DNA from: Chelativorans sp. J32
Lineage (GTDB): Bacteria; Pseudomonadota; Alphaproteobacteria; Rhizobiales; Rhizobiaceae
Reading direction: 5' to 3'
Length of the DNA stretch: 64,000 nt
NCBI RefSeq assembly: GCF_000518985.1
Contig: NZ_JAEQ01000012.1
Span: 62,001 to 126,000 of the forward strand
In this document: positions 28,613 to 36,425 of the stretch, one piece after another
How the letters are laid out: every line of letters begins with the position of its first letter
How positions within the stretch are numbered: the stretch's first letter is position 1
Made by a program: the position numbers and the translations under genes
The notes under the pieces: model-generated
What the model was told of the DNA's origin: nothing
What the model saw: the letters and a program-made list of their open reading frames with translations, nothing else
The model's database searches: none

Positions 28613-29008
28613 CTACCGCCGAGCCAGCTGGTTGATTTGGATGAGGTTGCCGCAGGTGTCGTTCAGCTGCGCGATGCTCACGCCGGGCATCACCTCGGTG
28701 GGCGGCATGGTGAACTCGGCACCACGAGCCTTGATGCGCTCGTATTCGCGCGTCACGTCATCCGCGTGGAACATGGCCGCGGGCTGGCCCTGCTGGAACA
28801 GGGCTTGCTGATATGCCCTGGCGGCCGGATTGTCGTTGAGGGCGAGCTGCAGCTCGGTACCGTCCGGCTCTTCCGATGAGGTCACCGTTAGCCAACGATA
28901 TGGCCCGTTTCCGACATCGGTTTTCTTGGTGAAGCCCAGCACCTCGGTGTAGAAGCGCAGAGCCTTTTCCTGGTCGTCCACATACAGGCTGGTCAGTTTG
29001 ATCTTCAT
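28613..29008 (-). CDS. VOC-family protein in ArsR operon
   Basis: This is a 131-residue glyoxalase-fold protein (LTSLYVDDQEKALRFYTEVL at the start; second unit FHADDVTREYERIKARGAEF), with Asn-Leu-Ile near the C-terminus where many family members have a metal-binding Glu, so catalysis is uncertain. ATG 29008 follows GGAGAAGGAAA; the upstream in-frame extension lies over the AHSA1 gene and is not used. ArsR, AHSA1 and VOC proteins together form a common small operon in Proteobacteria whose physiological role is unclear. Confidence 0.85.
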   Translation of the reverse strand: MKIKLTSLYVDDQEKALRFYTEVLGFTKKTDVGNGPYRWLTVTSSEEPDGTELQLALNDNPAARAYQQALFQQGQPAAMFHADDVTREYERIKARGAEFTMPPTEVMPGVSIAQLNDTCGNLIQINQLARR

Positions 29009-29051
29009 TTTCCTTCTCCACTGAGCGCTTTCAATTCTCGCAAGAAGGACT

Positions 29052-29465
29052 TCAATCCATCCGCGCCAGAACCTGCTCCAAGCCATCAAGAAACCGTGGC
29101 CATCCGACTTTGGCGCCCCGGTAGTATGGCTGCTGATCCGGACCAAAGCCGATTTGCTCCATGCGCAGGAGGGTGGTTCCCGTGCTCGTGGGAGTGAGCG
29201 TCCATGTCACGACACTTCTGAGATCCTTGGTATCCCACGTGTAGGACAGCATCTTGTTTGGTTCAGCCGTCCGCACCTGACAATCGACTGCGCCCCAGTC
29301 TGCGGTGAGGTTGAAACGGTGCGCCACGACGGGCTTGAAGTCGTTCTTCATCAGCCATTCCTCGATGAAGTGAGGTTGCGTGAGTGCGCGCCAAATCTTT
29401 TCCGGCGGATGTGCTAGCTCACGCTCGACAATGACCGACAGCGTTTCGGCCGGGTTTTCACTCAT
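29052..29465 (-). CDS. SRPBCC/AHSA1-domain protein
   Basis: This is a 137-residue START-like fold protein of the activator-of-Hsp90-homologue-1 family (ELAHPPEKIWRALTQPHFIE, then the WGAVDCQVRTAEPNKMLSYT strand block). Members bind hydrophobic small molecules; no catalytic residue is known. Its ATG overlaps the ArsR stop by 4 bases, proving cotranscription with the regulator. Confidence 0.88.
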   Translation of the reverse strand: MSENPAETLSVIVERELAHPPEKIWRALTQPHFIEEWLMKNDFKPVVAHRFNLTADWGAVDCQVRTAEPNKMLSYTWDTKDLRSVVTWTLTPTSTGTTLLRMEQIGFGPDQQPYYRGAKVGWPRFLDGLEQVLARMD

Positions 29466-29785
29466 TGGTCCATCCTATTGAGAAGATCCTCGAGGCTGTC
29501 GAACCGGCTTTCCCAGAACCCGACCATCTGGCTCGTCCAATCGATCAGTGGCGATAGGGCTGCGCGCTGGGCGGCATAATGCGTCTGCCGTCCTTCGGGG
29601 CGGTCGCGCACCAGTCCTGCCTCTTTCAGCACCCGCAGATGCTTGGACACAGCCGGTTGCGAAATACCCGCCCGCGCCGTCAATACCCTGACGGTCTGGT
29701 CTCCGTCACGACACAACCATTCGAAGATCGCCCGCCGCGTCGGATCGGCAAGTGTCCTGAAAAGGATATCGTAGGGCTCCGGCAT
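29462..29785 (-). CDS. ArsR-family transcriptional repressor
   Basis: This is a 107-residue winged-helix regulator without the metal-binding CxC motif of metal-sensing ArsR proteins: FRTLADPTRRAIFEWLCRDG, recognition region ISQPAVSKHLRVLKEAGLV, wing RPEGRQTHYAAQ. It heads the ArsR-AHSA1-VOC operon and probably represses it. An inverted repeat (GGTTAT-N11-ATAACC, 29804-29826) just upstream is a candidate operator. The frame is open far upstream, but ATG 29785 gives the normal family start. Confidence 0.92.
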   Translation of the reverse strand: MPEPYDILFRTLADPTRRAIFEWLCRDGDQTVRVLTARAGISQPAVSKHLRVLKEAGLVRDRPEGRQTHYAAQRAALSPLIDWTSQMVGFWESRFDSLEDLLNRMDQ

Positions 29786-29803
29786 CGTGATCAATAGCTC
29801 GCT

Positions 29804-29826
29804 GGTTATCGGTCGGATAAATAACC
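29804..29826. promoter_or_regulatory. Candidate ArsR operator (GGTTAT-N11-ATAACC)
   Basis: Perfect 6-base inverted repeat 19 bases upstream of the ArsR start codon, where autoregulation would be expected. Inference from position and symmetry. Confidence 0.45.
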
Positions 29827-29945
29827 GTTGGGATATGTATCGGTCAAGGGCTACCTGGGGCAGTGCTCGATTTGCGCACAGGCTCGCTGACGCTAACGAT
29901 TTGCGGTCCGTCTTTCTTCCGCCGGCGGGGCGGCGGCTCTGTGCT

Positions 29946-30737
29946 TCACGGTGCGGGGAGCAACTCGGTTCCTTTGGCAAAATGGTAGGCGACCAGCCCA
30001 AGCCATTCATGCGCGGCGATATCCGCCAGATACAAGCCCTCGGCGATGGAGGAGGAGCCAATGCTGCGCAGATTAGAACGGCGTACCAGGTAATCCACGG
30101 GGTATGGGAGAACGGGAAAACCCGCTGCGCGAAAGCAGGCGACGGCCCTCGGCATATGGAACGCCGACGTGAGGAGCAGCCACAATTCCCCGGCCTTCGG
30201 CGCGGCGACTTTCTTGCTTTCGATCGCGTTCTCGCAGGTGTTCCGCGATCGCTCTTCGATCTCGATCCGCTCACGCGGCACACCGATCTGGACGAGGAGA
30301 TCGCGCGCAAGTGCGGCTTCCGCCATGCCGCTCGCCCCCAACAGATCATTGTCGCCGCCGGAGAGAAGAATTCGCGCGTTTGGGTAGAGGCGGCTGAATT
30401 CCGCCGTTTTGGTGAGCCGCTCGGCCGCATCCGTCAGTGCGACTGTTTTTCGGTCGTTCGAAACATCCGTATCGATTTCGCCGCCCAAGACCACCATACC
30501 GGTCACCGGCCCGGCGATTGCGGGTTTTGGGAACCGGTTTTCCAGGGCAAGAAGGGCGGCGCTGCCGAGCGGCAACCATCCGATGGCGAGGAGCAGAATG
30601 CCTGCGCCAGTCAGAAACACTGCGCCCGCCGCTTTGCGGCGGAAGAAGAGAAGAAGGACCCCCAGCAGCGCGATAAGCCCGATCAGGTTCGAAGGAACCG
30701 TGACGATCGAGAACAGCTTCGAGAGAACAAAGAACAC
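29946..30737 (-). CDS. YdcF/ElyC-like membrane protein (DUF218)
   Basis: The 263 residues have two N-terminal membrane helices (NLIGLIALLGVLLLFF and AVFLTGAGILLLAIGWLPLG) followed by a DUF218 domain with VVLGGEIDTD, RILLSGGDND, EERSRNTCENA and LLTSAFHMPRA. ElyC and SanA relatives act at the inner membrane in envelope maintenance; the reaction is not known. It probably starts at GTG 30737 with GAAGGCGAC upstream. It is divergent from the radical SAM operon. Confidence 0.88.
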   Translation of the reverse strand: MFFVLSKLFSIVTVPSNLIGLIALLGVLLLFFRRKAAGAVFLTGAGILLLAIGWLPLGSAALLALENRFPKPAIAGPVTGMVVLGGEIDTDVSNDRKTVALTDAAERLTKTAEFSRLYPNARILLSGGDNDLLGASGMAEAALARDLLVQIGVPRERIEIEERSRNTCENAIESKKVAAPKAGELWLLLTSAFHMPRAVACFRAAGFPVLPYPVDYLVRRSNLRSIGSSSIAEGLYLADIAAHEWLGLVAYHFAKGTELLPAP

Positions 30738-30906
30738 GGCTGTCGCCTTCGTTTGGCCGATGCCGAAATCATATCGGCATTTTCATAAGGGAGGAGTCGA
30801 CCGTCCGAAGGAGGGTGACGTCAATTCCGGACTGGATGGCCCCCGGCATGCGACGGATTTGCAGGTCGTCCGTTCTTGCCAATCGGAAAGAGGAGCCCTA
30901 TAACAA

Positions 30907-30921
30907 GAACAAAAGAAGAAC
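30907..30921 (+). promoter_or_regulatory. LexA box (GAAC-N7-GAAC)
   Basis: GAAC-AAAAGAA-GAAC is an exact match to the alphaproteobacterial SOS box and ends 14 bases before the radical SAM start codon. It predicts LexA repression of this two-gene operon and induction by DNA damage. Confidence 0.7.
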
Positions 30922-30935
30922 AATGGAACTCGTCC

Positions 30936-32165
30936 ATGCCGCTCAACCTGCTCCAGAAGCTGGAGATCCTGGCGGATGCCGCCAAATATGATGCTTCTTG
31001 CGTGTCCTCGGGCGGCGAGAAGCGGAAGGCCGGCAGCGGCCTCGGCTCTGTCACGGGACAGGGCATCTGTCATGCCTTCACGCCCGACGGCCGCTGCGTT
31101 TCGCTGTTGAAAATCCTGCTTACCAATTTCTGCATGTATGACTGCAGCTACTGCGTCAGCCGCCGTTCCAGCAATGTTGCGCGCGCCCGCTTCCGCGTGG
31201 ACGAGGTGGTGAAGCTGACGCTCGATCTTTACCGGCGCAACTGCATCGAGGGGCTGTTCCTCTCTTCGGGCATCGCCCGCTCGGCGGACGAGACCATGTC
31301 GGACCTGGTACGGGTGGCGAGAGCATTGCGCGAGGAGCACGGCTTTCGCGGCTACATCCATCTAAAGACCATTCCCGGCGCAAGCCCGGAACTGCTGGAC
31401 GAAGCAGGTCTTTATGCCGACCGGCTGTCGATGAATGTCGAGTTGCCGGCCGAAGCCGCGCTCGAAAAACTGGCGCCGGAGAAGTCTCCCGTCGATATTA
31501 AACGCGGTCTTGCCCGGACGCGGCAGCAAATAGAAGCTTCCTCCGAGCGGACGCGGTCCAGGCGCAAGCCGCCGCCTTACGCTCCGGCAGGGCAGAGCAC
31601 GCAGATGGTGGTGGGCGCGGATACCTCCTCTGACCGCGATATCCTCCGCGCCAGCAGCCGGCTTTATGCGTCCTACGCGCTTCAGCGCGTCTATTACTCG
31701 GCCTTTAGCCCGACCGGGCATCCTTCGACATATCTGCCGGACAAACCGGCTCCGTTGCTGCGGGAACATCGGCTTTATCAGGCCGATTGGCTGCTCCGCT
31801 TCTACGACTTTTCGCTCTCGGATATCGAAGAAGCCATGCCCGGCGGCATGCTGGATCTATCGGTCGATCCGAAGCTCGCCTGGGCGCTCGCGCATCGCGA
31901 GGCATTCCCGGTGGACGTCAACCGGGCGAGCCGCGAAATGCTCCTGCGGGTGCCGGGACTGGGCACGCGGGCGGTAGACCGCATCATAGCTTCGCGCCGG
32001 CACGCCACCCTGCGCCTGGCTGAGCTTGCGCGGCTTTCCGGATCTCTCGCTCGGATCAGGCCGTTCATCGTGACGCCCGATTGGAGGCCCGCCGGGCTGC
32101 TGGATCAGGAGCGGCTGAAACAGCGGCTGGCGCCACAGCCCAAGCAGCTTTCGCTGGGGCTTTGA
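30936..32165 (+). CDS. Radical SAM protein, putative DNA modification/repair (TIGR03916-like)
   Basis: This is a 409-residue radical SAM enzyme distantly related to spore photoproduct lyase. The iron-sulphur cluster Cys triad is FCMYDCSYC (Cys66, 70, 73). Radical SAM barrel motifs follow (GLFLSSGIARSADETM, LHLKTIPG-type strand YIHLKTIPGAS), and the C-terminus carries a helix-hairpin-helix DNA-binding unit (VDVNRASREMLLRVPGLGTR). ATG 30936 begins the conserved family N-terminus (LQKLEILADAAKYDASC). The next gene, a DUF4130-UdgX fusion, starts 1 base after the stop; this pairing is the known genomic partnership. The LexA box implies an SOS role. The lesion or base it acts on is unknown. Confidence 0.9.
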   Translation: MPLNLLQKLEILADAAKYDASCVSSGGEKRKAGSGLGSVTGQGICHAFTPDGRCVSLLKILLTNFCMYDCSYCVSRRSSNVARARFRVDEVVKLTLDLYRRNCIEGLFLSSGIARSADETMSDLVRVARALREEHGFRGYIHLKTIPGASPELLDEAGLYADRLSMNVELPAEAALEKLAPEKSPVDIKRGLARTRQQIEASSERTRSRRKPPPYAPAGQSTQMVVGADTSSDRDILRASSRLYASYALQRVYYSAFSPTGHPSTYLPDKPAPLLREHRLYQADWLLRFYDFSLSDIEEAMPGGMLDLSVDPKLAWALAHREAFPVDVNRASREMLLRVPGLGTRAVDRIIASRRHATLRLAELARLSGSLARIRPFIVTPDWRPAGLLDQERLKQRLAPQPKQLSLGL

Positions 32166-32166
32166 C

Positions 32167-33597
32167 ATGTTGACCGTGCCGCTTCCTGATGACTGCACTC
32201 CGGAGGCCTTCCGCACGGCAGCGCGGAAATGTCTTGCGCAGGGCCTTCAGCCCGATGAGGTGATATTTTCTACCTCGAGCACCCCTTCACTTTTCGAGGA
32301 AGTAGGCGAGGAGAGTGGATCAAAGCTGGACATGGTCGTGCCGCGCAGCTTTCTCGACATGATGAGAAAGGTTCTGTGCCACAGCGCATCCGATCGCTTT
32401 GCGCTTCTCTACCGGCTCCTCTGGCGCATCCGGAGCGGCGAGCGCCACATCCTCGGCAACGTGGCGGATCGAGAGGCCATGCAAGCCTCCCGCTATGCCA
32501 GGGCGGTCGACAAGGATGTCTACCGCATGCACGCCTATGTGCGTTTTGCCGAGCGCGAGATCGACGGCAAAAACCTGTTCGTCGCCTGGCACGAGCCGCA
32601 GCACCGCATCCTTCAGCTTGCGGCCCCGTTCTTCATGGACCGCTTCACCAATATGGATTGGCTGATCGCCACGCCCGTGGGCACCGTGGCATGGGACGGC
32701 CGTTCTTTGCTATTCGGGCCGCCGGCCATCCGTCCATCCCGGACTGGTGATGAGGTGCTCGACGAGGTGTGGAGGGCTTATTACCGCACCACCTTCAATC
32801 CCGCGCGGCTTCGCGTGAAAGCCATGGTCGCACAGATGCCGAAGCAGCATTGGGCGACCATGCCGGAGACTGCGCAGATCCCGGAACTGGTCAAGACCGC
32901 CTCGTTGCGCACCAAGGCCATGGGAGAACAGCCGCCGGATGCACCGCCGCGTTTTGCGGCGACCCTGACCGAGCGCCTGGCGGAAAAGCCGCATGAAGTA
33001 GGTGACGGCACGCCGCTCGACTTGCTTCGCGGGCAAGTGCAGACCTGCCGCTCCTGCCCTCTATACGGGCCGGCGACGCAGCCGGTCCTCGGTGAGGGCC
33101 CGTTGAATGCGGCCATCATGTTTGTCGGCGAGCAGCCCGGTGATCACGAAGATCTGACGGGAAAACCCTTCGTCGGCCCCGCCGGCCAGGTTTTCGATCG
33201 AGCGTTGGCGGAAGTAGGGATTGAGCGCAGTAAGGCCTATGTCACCAATGCGGTGAAGCATTTCAAGTTCGAACCGCGTGGCAAGCGCCGCATCCATATG
33301 AAGCCCAGCGCCGGCGAAGTGTCGAAATGCCGTTTCTGGCTCCAGCGCGAAATAGCTGCGGTGAAGCCGAGGCTGATCGTAGCGCTGGGCGCAACCGCCA
33401 TGTTGGGACTTACGGGCCGGGCGGTTCCGGTGACCAAGGAGCGCGGGCGCATTCTCTCGTCGAACTCCCTTTCGATCCTTGTCACCGTTCACCCATCCTA
33501 TCTGCTGCGGCTCCCTGACGCGGATCTCGCCGCGCTGGAATACAAACGTTTCGTGGAGGATCTGCGGGTAGCGAAGCGGCAGCTTGGCACCGCGTGA
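32167..33597 (+). CDS. DUF4130 - UdgX uracil-DNA glycosylase fusion
   Basis: A 476-residue two-domain protein. Residues 1-240 form the DUF4130/TIGR03915 domain (RFALLYRLLWRIRSGERHIL, MHAYVRFAE, WHEPQHRIL). Residues ~275-475 are a family-4-like uracil-DNA glycosylase of the UdgX branch: cluster Cys in TCRSCPLYGPAT, motif A as GEQPGDHED (321-329), and the diagnostic KRRIH loop ending in His377, the residue that in Mycobacterium UdgX becomes covalently linked to the abasic site. The last motif is VTVHPSYLLR. Translationally coupled to the radical SAM gene and behind a LexA box, it should act in DNA-damage repair at the nucleoid. Enzyme chemistry of the DUF4130 half is unknown. Confidence 0.92.
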   Translation: MLTVPLPDDCTPEAFRTAARKCLAQGLQPDEVIFSTSSTPSLFEEVGEESGSKLDMVVPRSFLDMMRKVLCHSASDRFALLYRLLWRIRSGERHILGNVADREAMQASRYARAVDKDVYRMHAYVRFAEREIDGKNLFVAWHEPQHRILQLAAPFFMDRFTNMDWLIATPVGTVAWDGRSLLFGPPAIRPSRTGDEVLDEVWRAYYRTTFNPARLRVKAMVAQMPKQHWATMPETAQIPELVKTASLRTKAMGEQPPDAPPRFAATLTERLAEKPHEVGDGTPLDLLRGQVQTCRSCPLYGPATQPVLGEGPLNAAIMFVGEQPGDHEDLTGKPFVGPAGQVFDRALAEVGIERSKAYVTNAVKHFKFEPRGKRRIHMKPSAGEVSKCRFWLQREIAAVKPRLIVALGATAMLGLTGRAVPVTKERGRILSSNSLSILVTVHPSYLLRLPDADLAALEYKRFVEDLRVAKRQLGTA

Positions 33598-33626
33598 GAC
33601 CCACCTCCCGAGCGGTGTCTCGAACG

Positions 33627-35291
33627 CTAAGATGCAGATCCGGCCTGATGCGATCTCGCGTGCCCTGCCGTTGTCCGGCCAGACCACCCGGTAAGAAGCG
33701 GGTTCAAAGAGGGCGAGATTGGAACTTCTATAACGCTGGTTCCTGTATGGGCGAGCGCCGCATTGAATGCCTCTCGAATTTCTGCCGCATCCGTAGCACG
33801 GAAAGTCCGAGCGCCGTAGCCTCGACCGAGCGAAGCGATGTCGAGCCCGGGAAGGTCGAGGCCGGGCACATTGGGCGTTTTCTCGAGTTTTGCGAACTCC
33901 TTCAAGATTGCATACTCACCATTTCGAAGGACGACGAAGATCACGTGCGCATTCTGCTGCACGCCTGTGTAGATGCTTTGCAGTGAATACTGGAAGGAGC
34001 CGTCGCCGATCAGGCCGATAACCGGGCGGTTGCGTCCGCTCTTCCGCTCCGCAAGCGCGAGACCGACGGCGGCAGGCATGCCCCATCCAAGCCCGCCGGA
34101 TGCAAACGTATAGTAGCTGTCCGGCTTGTCTATCGGGAACCATCGCTGCAAGGCAGCAATGGTTGAGGGTGACTCGCTTAGAAGGACGAAGTCTGCGGGG
34201 CACAACGGCCGGATCGTGCTCAGAACGGCATCTGCCGAAAGCGGGAGATGATCGAGGTCCGGCTTCGTTGATACAGGCTTCCGGATTTCAGGGGCCATCC
34301 TGGTATTCCGGTCGATCAGCGGCCGTATCGTTTCGAGGAATAGAAGGCTATCGGCTACGATACTGTCCCCCACCGGGGCTTTTGCGGCCGCATCCGGATC
34401 ATCCGTTACCTGGAGAAGGCGCGCACCGTCAGGCAGATACTGCCCGGGAATATAGGGGTAGTAACGGAAGATTGGAGCGCCCACGACGACGATCAGGTCA
34501 TGCCCTTCGAGCCTCGCCGAGAGCGGCCCGATGGCGGCAGGCAGGGCACCGGCATAAAGCGGATGCGTTTCGGGAAATGGCGTCCTCTCGGCAAAGGGGG
34601 CAGCCCAGACCGGCGCTTGCAGGGTTTCGGCAAAACGAATGCCCGCATCCCAGGCCTGACTGCGCGCGATATCTGAACCGTAGACCAGGACGGGCCTTTT
34701 GCTGGCGTTGATTTTGTCGGCGAAAAGCTCTGCGTATAACGGATCAGGTCCCATGCGGCTGGATGTGGCGCGAAGCGCGGGAGCCTCATCGATCCGCTTC
34801 TCCCAATCATCAAGCGGCAGCGAAAGGAACACGGGCCCCATCGGCTGCTGGATGGCCCTTGCGTAAGCGCGCATGAAGGCGGCGGGAATATCCTCGGGGC
34901 GCGATGGCTCATAGCTCCATTTCACCCATGGTCTCGGCATGACCGTCGCGTCGATATTGGTGAGGAAGGGTTCCAAGAGGAGCATTTTGCGGGTTTGCTG
35001 CCCGGCTGTAATGATGAGCGGTGTTTTATTCTCATAGGCGGTGAGAATACAGCCCATCGCATTTCCGAGGCCTGGGCCCGTGTGAACGTTCACGATCACG
35101 GGCTTCCGCAGGCCCTGCGCAAGTCCGTCGGCAATACCGACGACGTTCGCTTCCTGAAGGGCGAGAACGTAATCGAAATCATCCGGGAAATCCTTGAGAA
35201 AAGTCTCTTCCGTCGAGCCCGGATTGCCAACAATTGTCGTAAGGCCGAGCTGCCGCAGCAATTGGTAGGTTGCTTCTCTAACAAGTGGCAT
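33627..35291 (-). CDS. Thiamine-diphosphate enzyme, benzoylformate-decarboxylase-like
   Basis: A 554-residue ThDP enzyme closely resembling bacterial benzoylformate decarboxylase. The catalytic Ser26 (NPGSTEE), Glu47 (LQEANVVG) and His70 (NVHTGPG) are in place, as is the ThDP/Mg motif GDGSFQYS to NGEYAILKEF. The second catalytic His (His281 in the Pseudomonas enzyme, context RYHQYDPGQYL) is replaced by Tyr278 in RYYPYIPGQYL. So it may decarboxylate another 2-keto acid or favour carboligation. The last ~25 residues form an extra basic tail. AAGGATTTCATGAA precedes the ATG. It converges with the UdgX gene and is divergent from a MerR regulator. Confidence 0.88.
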   Translation of the reverse strand: MPLVREATYQLLRQLGLTTIVGNPGSTEETFLKDFPDDFDYVLALQEANVVGIADGLAQGLRKPVIVNVHTGPGLGNAMGCILTAYENKTPLIITAGQQTRKMLLLEPFLTNIDATVMPRPWVKWSYEPSRPEDIPAAFMRAYARAIQQPMGPVFLSLPLDDWEKRIDEAPALRATSSRMGPDPLYAELFADKINASKRPVLVYGSDIARSQAWDAGIRFAETLQAPVWAAPFAERTPFPETHPLYAGALPAAIGPLSARLEGHDLIVVVGAPIFRYYPYIPGQYLPDGARLLQVTDDPDAAAKAPVGDSIVADSLLFLETIRPLIDRNTRMAPEIRKPVSTKPDLDHLPLSADAVLSTIRPLCPADFVLLSESPSTIAALQRWFPIDKPDSYYTFASGGLGWGMPAAVGLALAERKSGRNRPVIGLIGDGSFQYSLQSIYTGVQQNAHVIFVVLRNGEYAILKEFAKLEKTPNVPGLDLPGLDIASLGRGYGARTFRATDAAEIREAFNAALAHTGTSVIEVPISPSLNPLLTGWSGRTTAGHARSHQAGSAS

Positions 35292-35393
35292 TTCATGAAA
35301 TCCTTCGTCTCAGCAATGACTTGAAACGTAGGAATTGGAGGGCTCTCGCTCCATTCATTCTTTGGTGAGAAGAGGTGATGAGGTGTCCACGAA

Positions 35394-35412
35394 TTGACTT
35401 TTACGTAATCCA
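35394..35412. promoter_or_regulatory. Candidate MerR-type operator (TTGAC-TTTTACGTAATCC)
   Basis: TTGACTTTTACGTAATCCA contains the palindrome TTACGTAA and a -35-like TTGACT, 40 bases upstream of the MerR gene and in the region shared with the decarboxylase gene. LiuR-type MerR proteins bind TTTACGT-containing sites; assignment is inferred. Confidence 0.4.
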
Positions 35413-35451
35413 GTGACAGTGACAGGTCCCCGTATGCGGCAGGCGGTAGAG

Positions 35452-35838
35452 ATGCGAGAATATTACACGATCACGGAACTCACGCGGGAGTTCGGCATCT
35501 CCACACGCACATTGCGCTTCTATGAGGACGAGGGGCTCATCAATCCCGTGCGCCGGGGGCGCACCCGCCTTTATCGCCCGTCGGACCGCCACCTGATCCG
35601 CCAGATCCTGCGCGGACGCAGGCTCGGTTTCTCCATCAACGAAATCCGCGAGATCATCCAAGTCTACAAGGCGCCGCCGGGAGAAGTGGGCCAATTGCGG
35701 CTTCTTCTGGAGAAGATCGAAGAAAAGCGCCAGGCACTCCGCCAGAAGCGCCGCGATCTTGAAGATACGCTCGAAGAGTTGGATCAGGCCGAAGAGGCCT
35801 GTGTGGAGCGCCTTGCCGAGCTCGGCGTCAAGACCTGA
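35452..35838 (+). CDS. MerR-family transcriptional regulator (LiuR-like)
   Basis: A 128-residue regulator with an N-terminal MerR helix-turn-helix (YTITELTREFGISTRTLRFY, then GLINPVRRGRTRLYRPSDR) and a C-terminal coiled coil (RQALRQKRRDLEDTLEELDQ) for dimerisation. One Cys near the C-terminus is not in a metal-binding pattern. The sequence pattern LRGRRLGFSINEIREIIQVY resembles LiuR-type regulators of branched-chain amino acid catabolism. ATG 35452 is set by the family N-terminus. It is divergent from the decarboxylase and may control it. Confidence 0.9.
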   Translation: MREYYTITELTREFGISTRTLRFYEDEGLINPVRRGRTRLYRPSDRHLIRQILRGRRLGFSINEIREIIQVYKAPPGEVGQLRLLLEKIEEKRQALRQKRRDLEDTLEELDQAEEACVERLAELGVKT

Positions 35839-35850
35839 TTCCGGGGCAGA

Positions 35851-36330
35851 TCAGAACCAGCGCCGCACTTTCTTCTGGTAATCGCGGTAGCGTTTGCCGA
35901 AGTGCTGCGCGAGATGCCGTTCCTCGGGCTCGATGGCGAGCTTCTGCGTGGCAAGGGCTGCGAGGAGCGCAAACAGCAGGAACCAGGCATCGCCGGCGAT
36001 AAGGCCGATACCGATCACGATCATCGTATTGCCGAGATAGATCGGGTTCCGGCTGAAGGAAAAGGGCCCTTCCGTGACCAGGTGCGTGGAGCCTCGGGTC
36101 GGCATGATCGTCGTCTTGGCGAGGCGCAGCCTCCTGAGCGCAGCAACGTCCATGCCAAGACCCGCAAGCCCGATCAGCCAACCCGCCGCAAACAGCATGT
36201 CGGAAAGCGGCGATCCGAACCAGGGCGAGGGGAAAAGCTGCCCGACAACGATGCTGAGGGCAATGGCCAGGACGTAAAGGATCGGCGGCCAGGGGATTCG
36301 GCTTGGCGCATTATCAATCGATCGGCTCAT
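35851..36330 (-). CDS. Isoprenylcysteine-methyltransferase-like membrane methyltransferase
   Basis: A 159-residue integral membrane protein of the ICMT/PEMT fold with four or five helices. The C-terminal SAM-binding motif is THLVTEGPFSFSRNPIYLGN followed by PEERHLAQHFGKRYRDYQKK. Bacterial members methylate unknown small or lipid substrates. ATG 36330 is chosen because GGGAGGAAGGA immediately precedes it. It converges with the MerR gene (12 bases between stops). Confidence 0.88.
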   Translation of the reverse strand: MSRSIDNAPSRIPWPPILYVLAIALSIVVGQLFPSPWFGSPLSDMLFAAGWLIGLAGLGMDVAALRRLRLAKTTIMPTRGSTHLVTEGPFSFSRNPIYLGNTMIVIGIGLIAGDAWFLLFALLAALATQKLAIEPEERHLAQHFGKRYRDYQKKVRRWF

Positions 36331-36425
36331 TCCTTCCTCCCTGCGCATCGGCTCGAACCGGACCCATTCGGAAAGCACGACGCGTAAGACCAATCTTCTT
36401 AGGATGCCCGGTGCTGCAACGCCTG

